The notes under the pieces: generated by a model | What the model was told of the DNA's origin: nothing | The model's input: only the letters and a program-made list of their open reading frames with translations | Database searches by the model: none | Shown here: positions 1-9,403 of the stretch, in pieces | How the letters are laid out: each line of letters starts with the position of its first letter | Position numbering within the stretch: position 1 is the stretch's first letter | Assembly: GCA_037833965.1 (NCBI GenBank) | Contig: AP031357.1 | Location: 15,582,001 to 15,646,000 of the forward strand | From: Marchantia polymorpha subsp. ruderalis | Taxonomy: Eukaryota; Streptophyta; Marchantiopsida; Marchantiales; Marchantiaceae | DNA: 64,000 nt | Direction: 5' to 3' | Translations under genes and position numbers: made by a program

Positions 1-850
1 CTTTGGAATTCTAACTAATTCCATCATAACTCCTCAAAATCTACTCCTTCTAACTCATATGTCTATCTTCCACCCAAATATGTTTAAGTTTTGTTGATTT
101 TTAAAGATAAACAAAAAAACTAAGCATCACAACATGAAGGCCTCCGACACAAATGATCTGGAGAGTTTCCATTCCATCATGGAACTATATGGAGGACAAG
201 AAGAGAATGAAGTACTTGATGATTTTTTTAATGGCAAATTGAATTTTTGCACTGTTGTCACTTGCTAATTTTTTTAGGGTTTATTGCTAAAGGGGATAGA
301 AGGTCATGATATTTCACACTAGCTGCATCACCATTTATCATCCAGTTTATCGCTGAAGGGGATAGCAGGTCAGAATGGAATTGGTTTAGTAACATATTAC
401 TCCTTTAAAAGGATTTGTAATATCTTGTGAATTCATTCTTCCGTGAACTCCCACTGTAAAGCAATAATTTGTAGTACTTCCTTGTACACAAGTCAGTACA
501 GATCTGCTGAGGAAGTTTTTATACATGTTCTCCAAACAATACATAGTTACAGGATGTCAGCTTGACAATATACCACTTTACTAAATGATTATATTACCCT
601 ATTACCTCTACCTTTTACCCTAAAGGTAGATTTACCGGGTAACCTTAAAAGGTTAACCGATAAGATTAACTTTTAAACCTTTAAAAATCCGTACCAGGTA
701 GCTGGGTAATTACCTTGAGGTAGAGCTAAAGGGTGAAGGTAGAAAGTAGTGGCGCGAGTAAGGTAAAAGATGAGCTAAAGGTTAAGGTTAAGGCCCATGC
801 TTTACCCGGTTACTTTTAGCTTATCTTGCCGAGGCCTAACAATACCTCTA
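1..850. other. Intergenic stretch without a recognisable gene
   Basis: No reading frame here looks like a known protein. Between about 590 and 835 the sequence is built of many short TTACC/GGTAA and GGTTAA motifs in both orientations, which suggests a degenerate fold-back element. The 8-mer TACCTCTA occurs at 603-610 and again at 843-850, where the copia reading frame breaks off. This could be a target duplication of an insertion, but no matching terminal inverted repeats were found, so no element is called. Confidence 0.4.
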
Positions 851-1156
851 AATTTCTTAGAAGTATATTTGCCGCCATTATTTGTTTGCATATATTTTAC
901 CTTCAGGCCAGTCCGAGTCTCAACTTGTATGCGCCAAGTTTTGAAGGTGGAAAAGACCTCGAACTTATGGGTAAGAAAATATACCCACATATATCTGGAA
1001 TAATGATCTATAAAAGATACGTAGTAGAGCTTTTCTAAGAGTGAAGCAATAGGAGATGAGCTCCACATGTCACTATGTACATACTCATGTACCTCCGTGG
1101 AACTATGAGTTCCAACACTAAAAGCTTTCATATGTTGTTTGCCCATGATGCAAAGT
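851..1156 (-). pseudogene. Ty1/copia integrase fragment (distal part of split copia relic)
   Basis: This reads on the minus strand as the end of the GAG-pre-integrase segment (LCIMGKQ) followed by the integrase core: HSDMW with the first catalytic Asp, then YYVSFIDHYSRYMWVYF, then QTNNGGKYTSKKF. The second catalytic motif is normally T-D-N-G-G-E, and here the Asp is Asn, so the enzyme would be inactive. Homology stops near 850, before the reverse transcriptase. Upstream it is continuous with the gag-protease part at 5939-7134; element A1 sits between the two and leaves a 5-bp target duplication. Family assignment is firm from motif order. Confidence 0.85.
1152..1156. repeat. Left target-site duplication of element A1
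   Basis: AAAGT immediately before the element start is repeated exactly at 5934-5938. Removing the element and one copy restores an open copia frame across the junction. Confidence 0.85.
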
Positions 1157-1239
1157 TGTAATAACCCACCAAAGGCTAAAACTGCAGTATAGCAGCAAAA
1201 AAGTTGAACCCACAGGGACAGAAGCAACACACAGAGTAC

Positions 1240-2100
1240 AAAGTGTCACGTTTAACAGACTATTGAAGAGTTTGAATTCTCAGGCGACTGTTACTTCCAG
1301 AAATACTGCAAGTGCTCAACTCGGAGGTCATTTGGAAGAAACACAGTGCAACGTAGTTCACTCAACACACTCCTGAAACTGGAAAAGCACAACTCAGAGG
1401 TCGGTTAGGACCTCTACTTAGGATTTCAGGGGGGAAAGTTTCTCACGAGTACATTCAGAGGCTCTGCAGGTAGTGACTCCCAACTCTGGCTTTTACAACC
1501 CTTCCACTAGTTTTTGCTAGCGCAGAGCACCCGGGTTGGACTTCCTACTTCGGATGCGGTACCTTCGTCAAACCAAAGTCACTCACACGCGGTGAACAAC
1601 ACACTCAACTCACAAAACACGCAGAGAATACAGGTCCGAACTGAGAAACTCAACTAAGAAAAAATCTAGTGGCACACCATAACCGTCTATTGACGAGTTT
1701 GAATTCTCAGGCACTAGTCATTCCCAGAAATACTGTAGAGGTTTGCCCCGAGGGTGCCTTCTACAAACAGAGGTTTGCCCTGAGGGTGCCTTCCGAAGCG
1801 TAACCTGAATTACAACCAAGGCTTACTCGAAGTAACAAAACTTCACTTTGGCATTCAAGGGAAACATCCCGAAGGAGTACAAACAGGAACAATCATCCGC
1901 AGGTGTAGATCCAAACTGCTCAAGTATCTTACCAGTACACTAGCTCTGAACATTCGGCCGAAGGCCTTCAGCTACAAAATGCGGTATCTTTGTCAAGCTG
2001 TAGCTCCTCTTGTGCGGTGACAGAATTAAGGACACAAACACGCAGAGAAAATGAGTTCCTGATATGCACTTCCAAAACTGGAAGAATCCCAAGGCAAGAC
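1240..2100. repeat. Two tandem ~427-bp subterminal units in A1
   Basis: A block beginning TATTGAAGAGTTTGAATTCT at 1261 recurs at 1688 (427 bp apart), each followed by CAGAAATACTG and ending near ACACGCAGAGAA (about 1620 and 2040). The same two-unit arrangement exists in A2. It lies on the 3' side of the element gene, between the terminal repeat and the stop codon. Confidence 0.7.
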
Positions 2101-2158
2101 GCCTTGAACTACTTTATACCTTCTAAGTCCTAACTAACACTCTACACTACACTACAGG

Positions 2159-4950
2159 TCATCTACTATGTCTCCTGCGCGACGGATTGCCGCGCGCTAA
2201 CTCCCTACCCGACCAGTCTTCGGCTCTACAGCGCGACGGATTGCCGCGCGCTAACTCCCTACCCGACCAGTCTTCGGCTCTACAGCGCAACCCCAGCCGC
2301 CGCAACACTGCAGTCACCTCCGCCTCGAGGTTCGTAATGGCATCCCGCGACCTTGCCAGGAAGGCATCTAACCGCTTCGCCACTCGCCGTCGGCTCCGAC
2401 TGTCACCCGACATCAAGCCTGCCGCACGAAGCTCTAACTCGCGCAGTGTGATTTTCTCCTGCGCAGCCACTTCCCAGAGAGTGTAACCTCTGAGACAGTG
2501 GTTCACTCGTTCCACCAACTCTTCTCGCGTGCGATTTGCCTCCCGCCGGCGATCGTCTTCAACCACTACCAGCTGCATCTCTGCCTCCGCACGTTGCGCT
2601 CTCAATTCGCCGCACTGCGATTGCAGTTGACGAATTAAGTCTTCATCGGCCTGGCGTGCAAGCTGACACTGCTCTAGTAACCGTGTCTGTCGCACGAACT
2701 CCTCTGACAAGATGCGATTCCGAGTTTGCTCAGAATCGAGCTCATCCCCGAGCTTCGCCTGCTGCTTGGCGAATTTCTTCTTCGCATCCTCGAACTTCTC
2801 GTCCCGCGTCTTGTTAACTACCTTCTGCAATTTCCGCACGATAGCGAGGTGTCCGCGGAGGGCCTCTTTCTTCAACCGCAGGTCCTTGATGTCCTCGTCC
2901 AAGGAGGCCAACAAGCTACTGGTCCTGACCTTGGTGCGCGTTCGCCTGCGCACCAATTCGACGTAGGACCCAGGATGGCGGAGGTCAGCATACTTCGCCA
3001 GCTTGCGATCGAGATACCTCAACAGAGGTACCACATGTTCGCACAATGTCGTCGTCGGTGTGCCTTTCACCGACTGCTACTCCTCCTCCTCCTCCGAGCC
3101 CGATTCGTCTTCGTCATTCTCCGAATTGAAGATTTCGGTTGTCACGGAATTCCCTGGCGATTCCCGAGAGTTAGGTTGCGTGGCTTCTGCCGCTGCGGCC
3201 GCCACACTACTCCCTTCCAAAATGTCTAATGCGGTGGGGGATCCTGTTCCCGACAAGCCCGCACCGCCCGCTTGTTCTGTCACTACCAAAGGCGCAGCGC
3301 CGAAGGCACACGTGCCTCCTCCTTCTCTCAGTCGCCCGTCTTCTTGCATGGGGTCTGCGCCGAAGGCGGCTCACCCGAAGGCCGTTGGCCCGAATTCCCT
3401 TGGGCCGAAGGCCCTTGAGCCGAAGGTGCTTCAGCCGAAGGCTCTTGAGCCCAAGGCGCCTTACCCGAAGGCTCCTTCCGACTTTTCTGCTGCGCCGAAG
3501 GCGCTTGAGCCGAAGGCTCCTGACCCGAGGTCGAGTCATCGAACGGTACTTGCTCGGAAGCGAAGCACCTGTCCGTCGCCGGCACATTTGTAGGTGCCGC
3601 GTATTGTTTCTCTTGACCTGAAGGCCTTCTTGCTTCCACCGAAGGCGTCCGTGCCTTCGGCGCAGGGAGATTCGGTGACCTCTCTGCAGTTCGCGCACTC
3701 CCATCCTCCCCCGAGGATGGTGAGTTTCTTCCTTCTGCAGCACGCCCCGTCTCCGTGCTGCTTGCAGGCAATACGAGCCTTCGTGCCTTCTGCTTAGGCC
3801 GACTGCAGAGCTCTTTCAGTGGCCGCTTCCGTTTGAGAGCAGCAGCCTCGCGTTGCTGGCCCTTCTCTGCTCCTCCTTCCCATCTTCGCTTCCGCTGCAC
3901 TCGTGTTGCGAGCGATTCTCCTTCGGCCCTTGGTTGAGCAAGTGGAGTGCATGCAGGTGTCTCGTCTTCGTCGGTGTTGACTTCGACGCCCATCATACCG
4001 ACCCGGATTGCTACGTGACAACAATGGAAATTGCACTCGCTCGGACGCGGTCAGACATCCCATCGACCGACAGAAATTGATCAAGAAGGGGAAGAGGTGA
4101 TTGATCGATCCTCCCTTCTCCTCAAACGCATGCTGCCTCGTTATCTTCCACAAAATGCGAGCCCAATGAATCGGAGCTCCGGCCAACGCCAGCTCCACAA
4201 ATGCCACCTGCCAAGAAGTTATGTAGGTGGTCTTGTGCGGCTGCAAGAGTTGAATAAATGCTACCGCGATATTCCTGCGGTATCGATCCTTGTAGTCCTA
4301 GGTCCTGCACCCGTTCTTGCTGGACTTGCTGCTCTTGAATAGAGTCGCGAAGGAAATCTCCTCCTCCTTCGTGACCTTGATGCTCTCACTCTCGAACAGA
4401 AGATGACCTTCCTCTCCTGCGCATCTTCCCAACACCTGCTCCCAGTCGCTGACGTTCCATCGCTCCGGGTGCGGTCGAAATCCGCGCGTAGGTTGATCCC
4501 TTCCCTTCTGCCACTCGCGCACCATGTCTTGGCACACCCAATTCCATATCCACAGGAGGAAATCGAGTTTCACTACAGTCATCTCGGGCTGGAATGCGCG
4601 CAACCCAATCTGCGGTAGCTTCAGCGGAATCATCCGCAATTGTGTCGCCTTCGACATCGCGTTCTTGAAATTCCCTGCGCACTTCACAAGTCCGCAACTT
4701 TCTTCTGCAATCTCCACGCTTCTAGCACGCGGACGCGATCTCTCTGCGAGCTCTCACTCTCACTCCCTAGCAATTCCCTCGGCCGCACACTTAGCTGCTT
4801 CGCTCTATCCTGCGATTCCCCGCGTGTCGCAGCTCTCTCCGATTTCTCTCCGCCAATTCTTGCTGCGCAATCGTCGCTCGCGAGAAATTGAAATTGCAAT
4901 TCCAAGAATGAGACGCCCGCCTTCGGCACACAAGATTTCATCGTCGACAC
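2159..4950 (-). pseudogene. Element A1 gene: Pro/Arg-rich, coiled-coil protein (broken)
   Basis: The frame starts at an ATG at 4948-4950 (MSTMKSC) and runs in pieces to 2159. In order it holds: a globular N-terminal domain (4717-4000) with LDFLLWIWNWVCQDMVREW and RQHAFEEKGGSINHLFPFL; a basic, NLS-like stretch with CSRPKQKARRLVLPASS; a low-complexity region of PSAQ/PSGQ repeats (about 3560-3330); an acidic stretch; and a C-terminal coiled coil (3070-2159) with CQLARQADEDLIRQLQSQC. The frame is interrupted by an N-terminal frameshift near 4700, a stop at 4298 where A2 has Arg, a frameshift near 4000 and another near 3340. The layout loosely recalls plant putative transposon proteins (Pfam Transposase_32-like), a tentative comparison. 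No catalytic motif is seen. Confidence 0.65.
2177..2284. repeat. Exact 54-bp tandem duplication in the A1 C-terminus
   Basis: Two in-frame 54-bp units, starting at 2177 and 2231, each encode 18 residues (RCRAEDWSGRELARGNPS) at the end of the coiled-coil protein. A2 has a single unit. Confidence 0.85.
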
Positions 4951-5610
4951 TTGGGCGTGGGGATCGACTCACTTGATTTCCGCGCCGGCTTGGAGGCGTA
5001 ACAGCCCCCCTCTCGCACGCTCGGCTTCACGCTCCGCCGTTGTGCGGGCTCACACGATCGAAAATTGAATTCGATTTCCGCAGTCGTCCGTCGACTTAGC
5101 CCTGTTCGCGCAGCGCCGAAGGTGTGGCGGTAGAGTCCTTCGCCTCTGGCCGATTTTTGATTCTTTCCCTTTCCTCACCGCCGAAGGCGTTCCGCTGAAG
5201 GCGTTGACCTGCAGCGCCGAAGGCGTATCCTTGAAGACGTCTGACGACTTAGGTGCATCGCCGAATGCGCTTTCGCCGAAGGCGTTGACTGAAGTCAATG
5301 CATCTTGTCCTTTCCGTTCATCTGTTTGTCCCGCCGAAGGCGCTCTCGCCGCAGGAGTTCCGTTCCGCCAAAGGCGCACGTGTTCGACTAGGACGTACCG
5401 CCGAAGGCGTTCGGCCGAAGTCGGACCGTATGGAGTCGCTTGCCCCGAAGGCGTTGACCTAATCTTGATGCGCTGACGCCAAAGGCGCTCAGGAGAAGGA
5501 GTACACCGCCGAAGGCGTTGACCCTTGGGCCGAAGGCCCTTGAGCCGAAGGCGCATCGTCCGTCGCCGAAGGCGCTCCCTATCAGTAACTTCCGGCACTC
5601 GTAACTCAGT
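3290..5610. repeat. Dispersed GCCGAAGGC mini-hairpins in A1
   Basis: The 9-mer GCCGAAGGC (stem GCC/GGC, loop GAA) and close variants are packed at about 3290-3660, inside the coding region where the minus strand reads PSAQ/PSAE. They recur at about 5100-5600, upstream of the start codon, in all reading frames. A2 has them as well. Their presence in both coding and non-coding DNA shows they spread as DNA and not as a peptide repeat. Confidence 0.8.
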
Positions 5611-5854
5611 GATCCCTTATTCGTTCCAAGAGTTCTTGGGCTCGTTAGAACGAGCGTGTCGAGCTCTTTCCAACGAGACCCTAATCAAGTCAAGGCGTTA
5701 CGCATTGGGATAAACCTGAGGGATTTCCCCTTAATAGGAACCGTCCGTTCGGGCCAAGGCGCCTGTCTCGGACATTGCGCCCAACTCAATGATTCTAGAT
5801 AATTCTACAAGATTCGCGATCGTCCATTTTCACTATATTTTAGTGTACCAATTA

Positions 5855-5864
5855 CTATTTATAG
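5855..5864 (-). promoter_or_regulatory. Possible TATA box of the A1 gene
   Basis: CTATAAATAG on the minus strand lies about 70 bp inside the right terminus and upstream of the element gene. A2 has only TGTAAATAG in the matching position. Weak evidence based on motif and place. Confidence 0.3.
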
Positions 5865-5933
5865 TTATTGATGCGGTATTGTTTTCCAAAAATGTTTTAA
5901 ATTCCGCACAAAAACAAAAAGTGGGTTACCACA

Positions 5934-5938
5934 AAAGT
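5934..5938. repeat. Right target-site duplication of element A1
   Basis: AAAGT directly after the terminal ACA matches 1152-1156 exactly. Confidence 0.85.
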
Positions 5939-7134
5939 TCACAAAATGCCAAGTCAACTTTACCCAAACCTGGTAACAACTTTTTTTCATCAAGAATAGA
6001 CATATATCTATCACTCATATAATCTAGTCTGAATGCCATACATGAAACATTTCTACGTGAATAAAGTTTACTTCATTATAGATAGTGGTGCCTCTAACAA
6101 GTACAGATTATTGTGCTTGTATTTCCTCAGTATAACCTTCTTATCACTCGATTTGATATCTAACACGCATTGTCTAGAGCTCCACTCAAAGCCTTGTGAG
6201 TCTAACACTCCAAGAGAGATCAAGCTCTTTCTCATGTTAGGTATAAACCTAACGTGTGTCAGCGTACGGTTGACACCATCAAACATGCGGATCTTTACAG
6301 ATCCAACACCCTCAATTCTACAAGATTGATCATTTCCAATAAGAACTGAACAGTTTGATCCTAAAATTGTAGAGAAAAACGCTTTAATGTAACAAATGTG
6401 ATAAGAACAAGCACTATCCAAAATTCATACATCATCAACAACTTTTGGTGAATTACCGAGGACATACCTTTGACATCATAGACCGTCGGGGAAAACATGT
6501 CTTTCTCTTTGGAGTAAAGATGCTCCACAACATTCGCCATGGGAGAGGGATTCGTATCTCTTATTTTATCCAGTTGGCCTTCATGATGTGAACATTCTTG
6601 CCACATCTCAAACACACAAAGTTCCTTTTGTCATGAGATTAAATCCAAAACTAAACTTTCCTGCGCTCATGAGATCTGGATCTTTGCCGCTTGAATCCTA
6701 TATGTTGTAAATTTTCCAGACCTAATGTTTGTGACTGACCTCGGATCACAATAAGTGCAATATTTGAAGCGAATGGATGAGAGAATGACAACATCTCTTG
6801 TACTACCTCGTCTGCTAGTAGAGCATTCACAACCTCATTGTAAGTTATAGTTTTGTTATCACGATAACGTCTGGTAGGAGGGAGGCAAGGAGTGGAGTAG
6901 ATGCATAGTTTTTATGCATCTACTCCACTTGCTTTCTTTACATCAGAAAGCTCCTCGCCCATACTCTGAAGGTCTACCTACAAATCTCCATAGGCGTGAA
7001 TATGATCCTGAATTTTTGATCCAAACCTCATCTTGAAGTTCAATAACCTCATGTAGGTGTTTATGACATGTGATAGCTTCTTCTGATAAAACCGTCTTTG
7101 GAGGGCAACAAAAAGCTATGTAACCAAGCATCAT
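5939..7134 (-). pseudogene. Ty1/copia gag-protease fragment (proximal part of split copia relic)
   Basis: The minus strand reads, from right to left, a gag (UBN2-like) segment around 7110-6960 with INTYMRLLNFKM and KIQDHIHAYGDL, then TYNEVVNALLADEVV near 6840. A decayed CCHC knuckle region follows near 6610-6580, then the protease region at 6421-6068 with DSACSYH in place of the usual D-S-G/A-C motif and VLIGNDQSCRIEGVGSVKI and NLISLG-like text. After that comes the pre-integrase segment (KKLLPGLGKVDLAFCE) that joins the 851-1156 piece across A1. Frameshifts and stops in gag make it non-functional. Its 5' part is cut off near 7138 at the edge of the hAT-like element. Confidence 0.8.
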
Positions 7135-7264
7135 ATGCTATGGCAAATGCCAACTTTGCCAAAATTAAATTAATTATGGCAAATTTTGATTGTTAAATCT
7201 CGCATTTCTGCCAATGCATTCTTTTATTAGCTTTTTTATTGCAGACGTGAGGATTGTTATTATT

Positions 7265-8389
7265 TTACTCGGCCGACGCCTTCAGGATCTTTTTCAGCAT
7301 GTCAAATTGCTTCGCGTGCATGATTCCCGCCAACGATAGACTCGTTACCTGTGCGGAAAAGCTGTCTTTCTCCCATTTGACAATAGAGAAATCGCTCTCA
7401 ACCGCACACGTATTGGGGAACGCACTTGCCAATCCACCGCAAAACTGGCCCAAATGCCAGAAACGCCCTTTGAGCACATTCCAAACGGCATTGAAATAAG
7501 TTTTCTCGTCGTGCGCATCCAGGGCTGCCTTGACATCAGGCTCTCGCCCGTAGACAACGACGAGCTCGCAATGATCACTCTCAACATGGTCAATCTCATC
7601 CTGATCCCAATGTTTTGCGAGATGAGCGGAAATTTTGGAGAGCGGGAATTTTGGACTTCCTTGATGAAGGCAGCGGATTGAAGTTTGACGAGTTCCGCCG
7701 ACATTACTAGAGGAGCATCCAACTCTCTCTCAGCATTGCTGCTATCCCGCTAAGCTTGGATCTGCATCCCCTCAACAATAACGCATATCGCAAAGTTGGC
7801 GATTTCCTTGAGAGTTTGGTGTTGATCTGATAAGGACAACAAGTTGTACAGGTCCCGCACCCACGAGCCTTGATCAAACACATGCATGACGAGCAAATCT
7901 TTCCCGACGAACCACTCGTCTTGCACAAAGACGGTGGCTAGTGTCCATCCCATCGAGTTGATTGACTGTGGTAGAACAAATGTTCAAATCGGCCACCAGG
8001 TCCGACATCAGATTCAAAATCTCTTGGCGCTGCTAAGAAATGAACAGGTTTGGGGACTGGATCATGATGATGGTGATCCGGATGCGTTCAAAGAGGGGTG
8101 CCAACGCTGCCGCGATGACTCACTATTGATCAAACGGCGCTTGAACATGTCGCCTATGAACCACATGCTCCATTAATTGACGACGGTGCTGCAAAATCCA
8201 CTTCAAAATGCTGCCAAATGCAATCTAGCGGGTCGTGTCTTTCGGGCATTTCAAATCCATATCGGTGATCAGATTCTATTGGGCCCAAAGATGGACGAAG
8301 AAAGCATGGGCTGTTTTGTCGAAAAGCCTCATCTAACACAGCATGCGTGGCGTTTTTGACCACGATGTCCAACTGCTGAGGGACGCACC
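7265..8389 (-). pseudogene. hAT-like transposase, C-terminal half
   Basis: Read on the minus strand from 8389 it starts VPQQLDIVVKNATHAV, which directly continues the HIWC ending of the N-terminal half, and ends with FCGGLASAFPNTCAVESDF followed by SIVKWEKD before a stop at 7265. That final block is the conserved dimerisation-like region of this transposase group, which I recall also from oomycete genomes. Several frameshifts and stops (for example between 8154 and 7950 and around 7740) break the middle. The family call rests on motif recognition. Confidence 0.65.
8385..8389. repeat. Left target-site duplication of element A2
   Basis: GCACC before the element corresponds to ACACC at 13647-13651, with one mismatch. 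The transposase frame is continuous if the element and one copy are removed. Confidence 0.7.
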
Positions 8390-8469
8390 TGTAATAACCC
8401 ACTAAAGGCTAAAACTGCAATATAGTGGTAGAAAGGTCGAACCCACAGGGACAGAGGAACACACAGGGT

Positions 8470-9320
8470 ACAAAGTGTCACGTTTAATAGACTATTGAGG
8501 AGTTTGAATTCTCATGCGACTGTCACTCCCAGAAATACTGCAAGTGTCCACTCGGAGCGCACTCGGAGGTCGCACAGTGCAGCGTAACACACACACACAC
8601 ACACACACACCTGAAACTGCAGAAACACAACCCAGAGATCCATTAGGACCTCTACTCAAGATTTCAGGGGGAAAGTCTCTCAAGAGTACACTCAGCGAAG
8701 CTGCAGGTAGTGACTTCCAACTCCGGCTTTTACAACACTACCACTAGCTTGCTGCTAGTGTAGGAAACCAGGGTTGGACTGCCTACTTCGGATCGAAGTC
8801 ACTCATACGCGGTGAACAACACTCTCAACTCACAAAACACGCAGAGAACACAGGTCCGCACTGAAGGACTCATTGAGAAACATTCCAGTAACACAACAAC
8901 AGTCTATTGAAGAGTTTGAATTCTCAGGCACTTGTCATTCCCAGAAATACTACAGGGGTTACCCTGAAGGCACCTGCTGCAGCGTAACCTGAATTTACAA
9001 CCAAGGTTTACACGAAGTAGCAAAACTTCACTTTGGCATTCAGGGGAAAAATTCCGAAGGAGTACAATCAGGAACAAACACTCGAAGGTGTAGGGGCGAA
9101 ACTATTCAAGTATCTAACTAGTCACTGGCTCTGAGCATCGGCAATCACCCGCAGGTGTAGATCCGAACTACTCAAGTCTCTAACCAATGTACTAGCTCTG
9201 AACGTTCGGCCGAAGGCCTTCAACTACAAAATGCGGAACGCCAAGTTGTAGCTCCTCTTGCGTGGTGACAGAACTAAGGACACAAACACGCAGAGAAAAT
9301 GAGTTCCTGATCTGCACTTC
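8470..9320. repeat. Two tandem ~412-bp subterminal units in A2
   Basis: A TATTGA...GAGTTTGAATTCTCA block at 8493 recurs at 8905, mirroring the A1 arrangement. An additional short tandem duplication occurs at about 9078-9205 (GGTGTAG ... CTCTGA twice). Confidence 0.7.
8587..8610. repeat. (CA)n microsatellite in A2
   Basis: About twelve uninterrupted AC/CA dinucleotides lie inside the first subterminal unit; A1 lacks them at the matching place. Confidence 0.9.
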
Positions 9321-9403
9321 TGATGGTGGGAAAGAACCCAAGGCAAAACGCCTTGAACTACTTTATACCTTCTAAATCCTAACTAGCACTACACTGCACT
9401 ACG

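Larger units (their letters stand above)
1157..5933 (-). mobile_element. Element A1: non-LTR-flanked TIR element with its own gene, inserted in copia
   Basis: The element is 4,777 bp, begins TGTAATAACCCAC and ends GTGGGTTACCACA. These are 13-bp imperfect inverted repeats (11 of 13 positions match) and are flanked by an exact 5-bp duplication AAAGT. The left and right ends share no direct repeat, so it is not a classical LTR element. No transposase, integrase or reverse transcriptase is visible. A single gene runs on the minus strand (about 4950 to 2159), so the right end is the promoter side. A2 at 8390-13646 is a second, diverged copy with the same termini, layout and gene. Terminal TGT...ACA with 5-bp duplication recalls Ginger-type or LTR-type integrase chemistry, but the class is unproven. 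It could be a non-autonomous element mobilised in trans. Confidence 0.8.

Noticed and set aside
2187-3797. Plus-strand frames rich in Pro/Lys/Arg over the A1 gene
   Set aside because: They are antisense shadows of the coiled-coil gene and of hairpin repeats; the minus-strand frame is conserved between A1 and A2.
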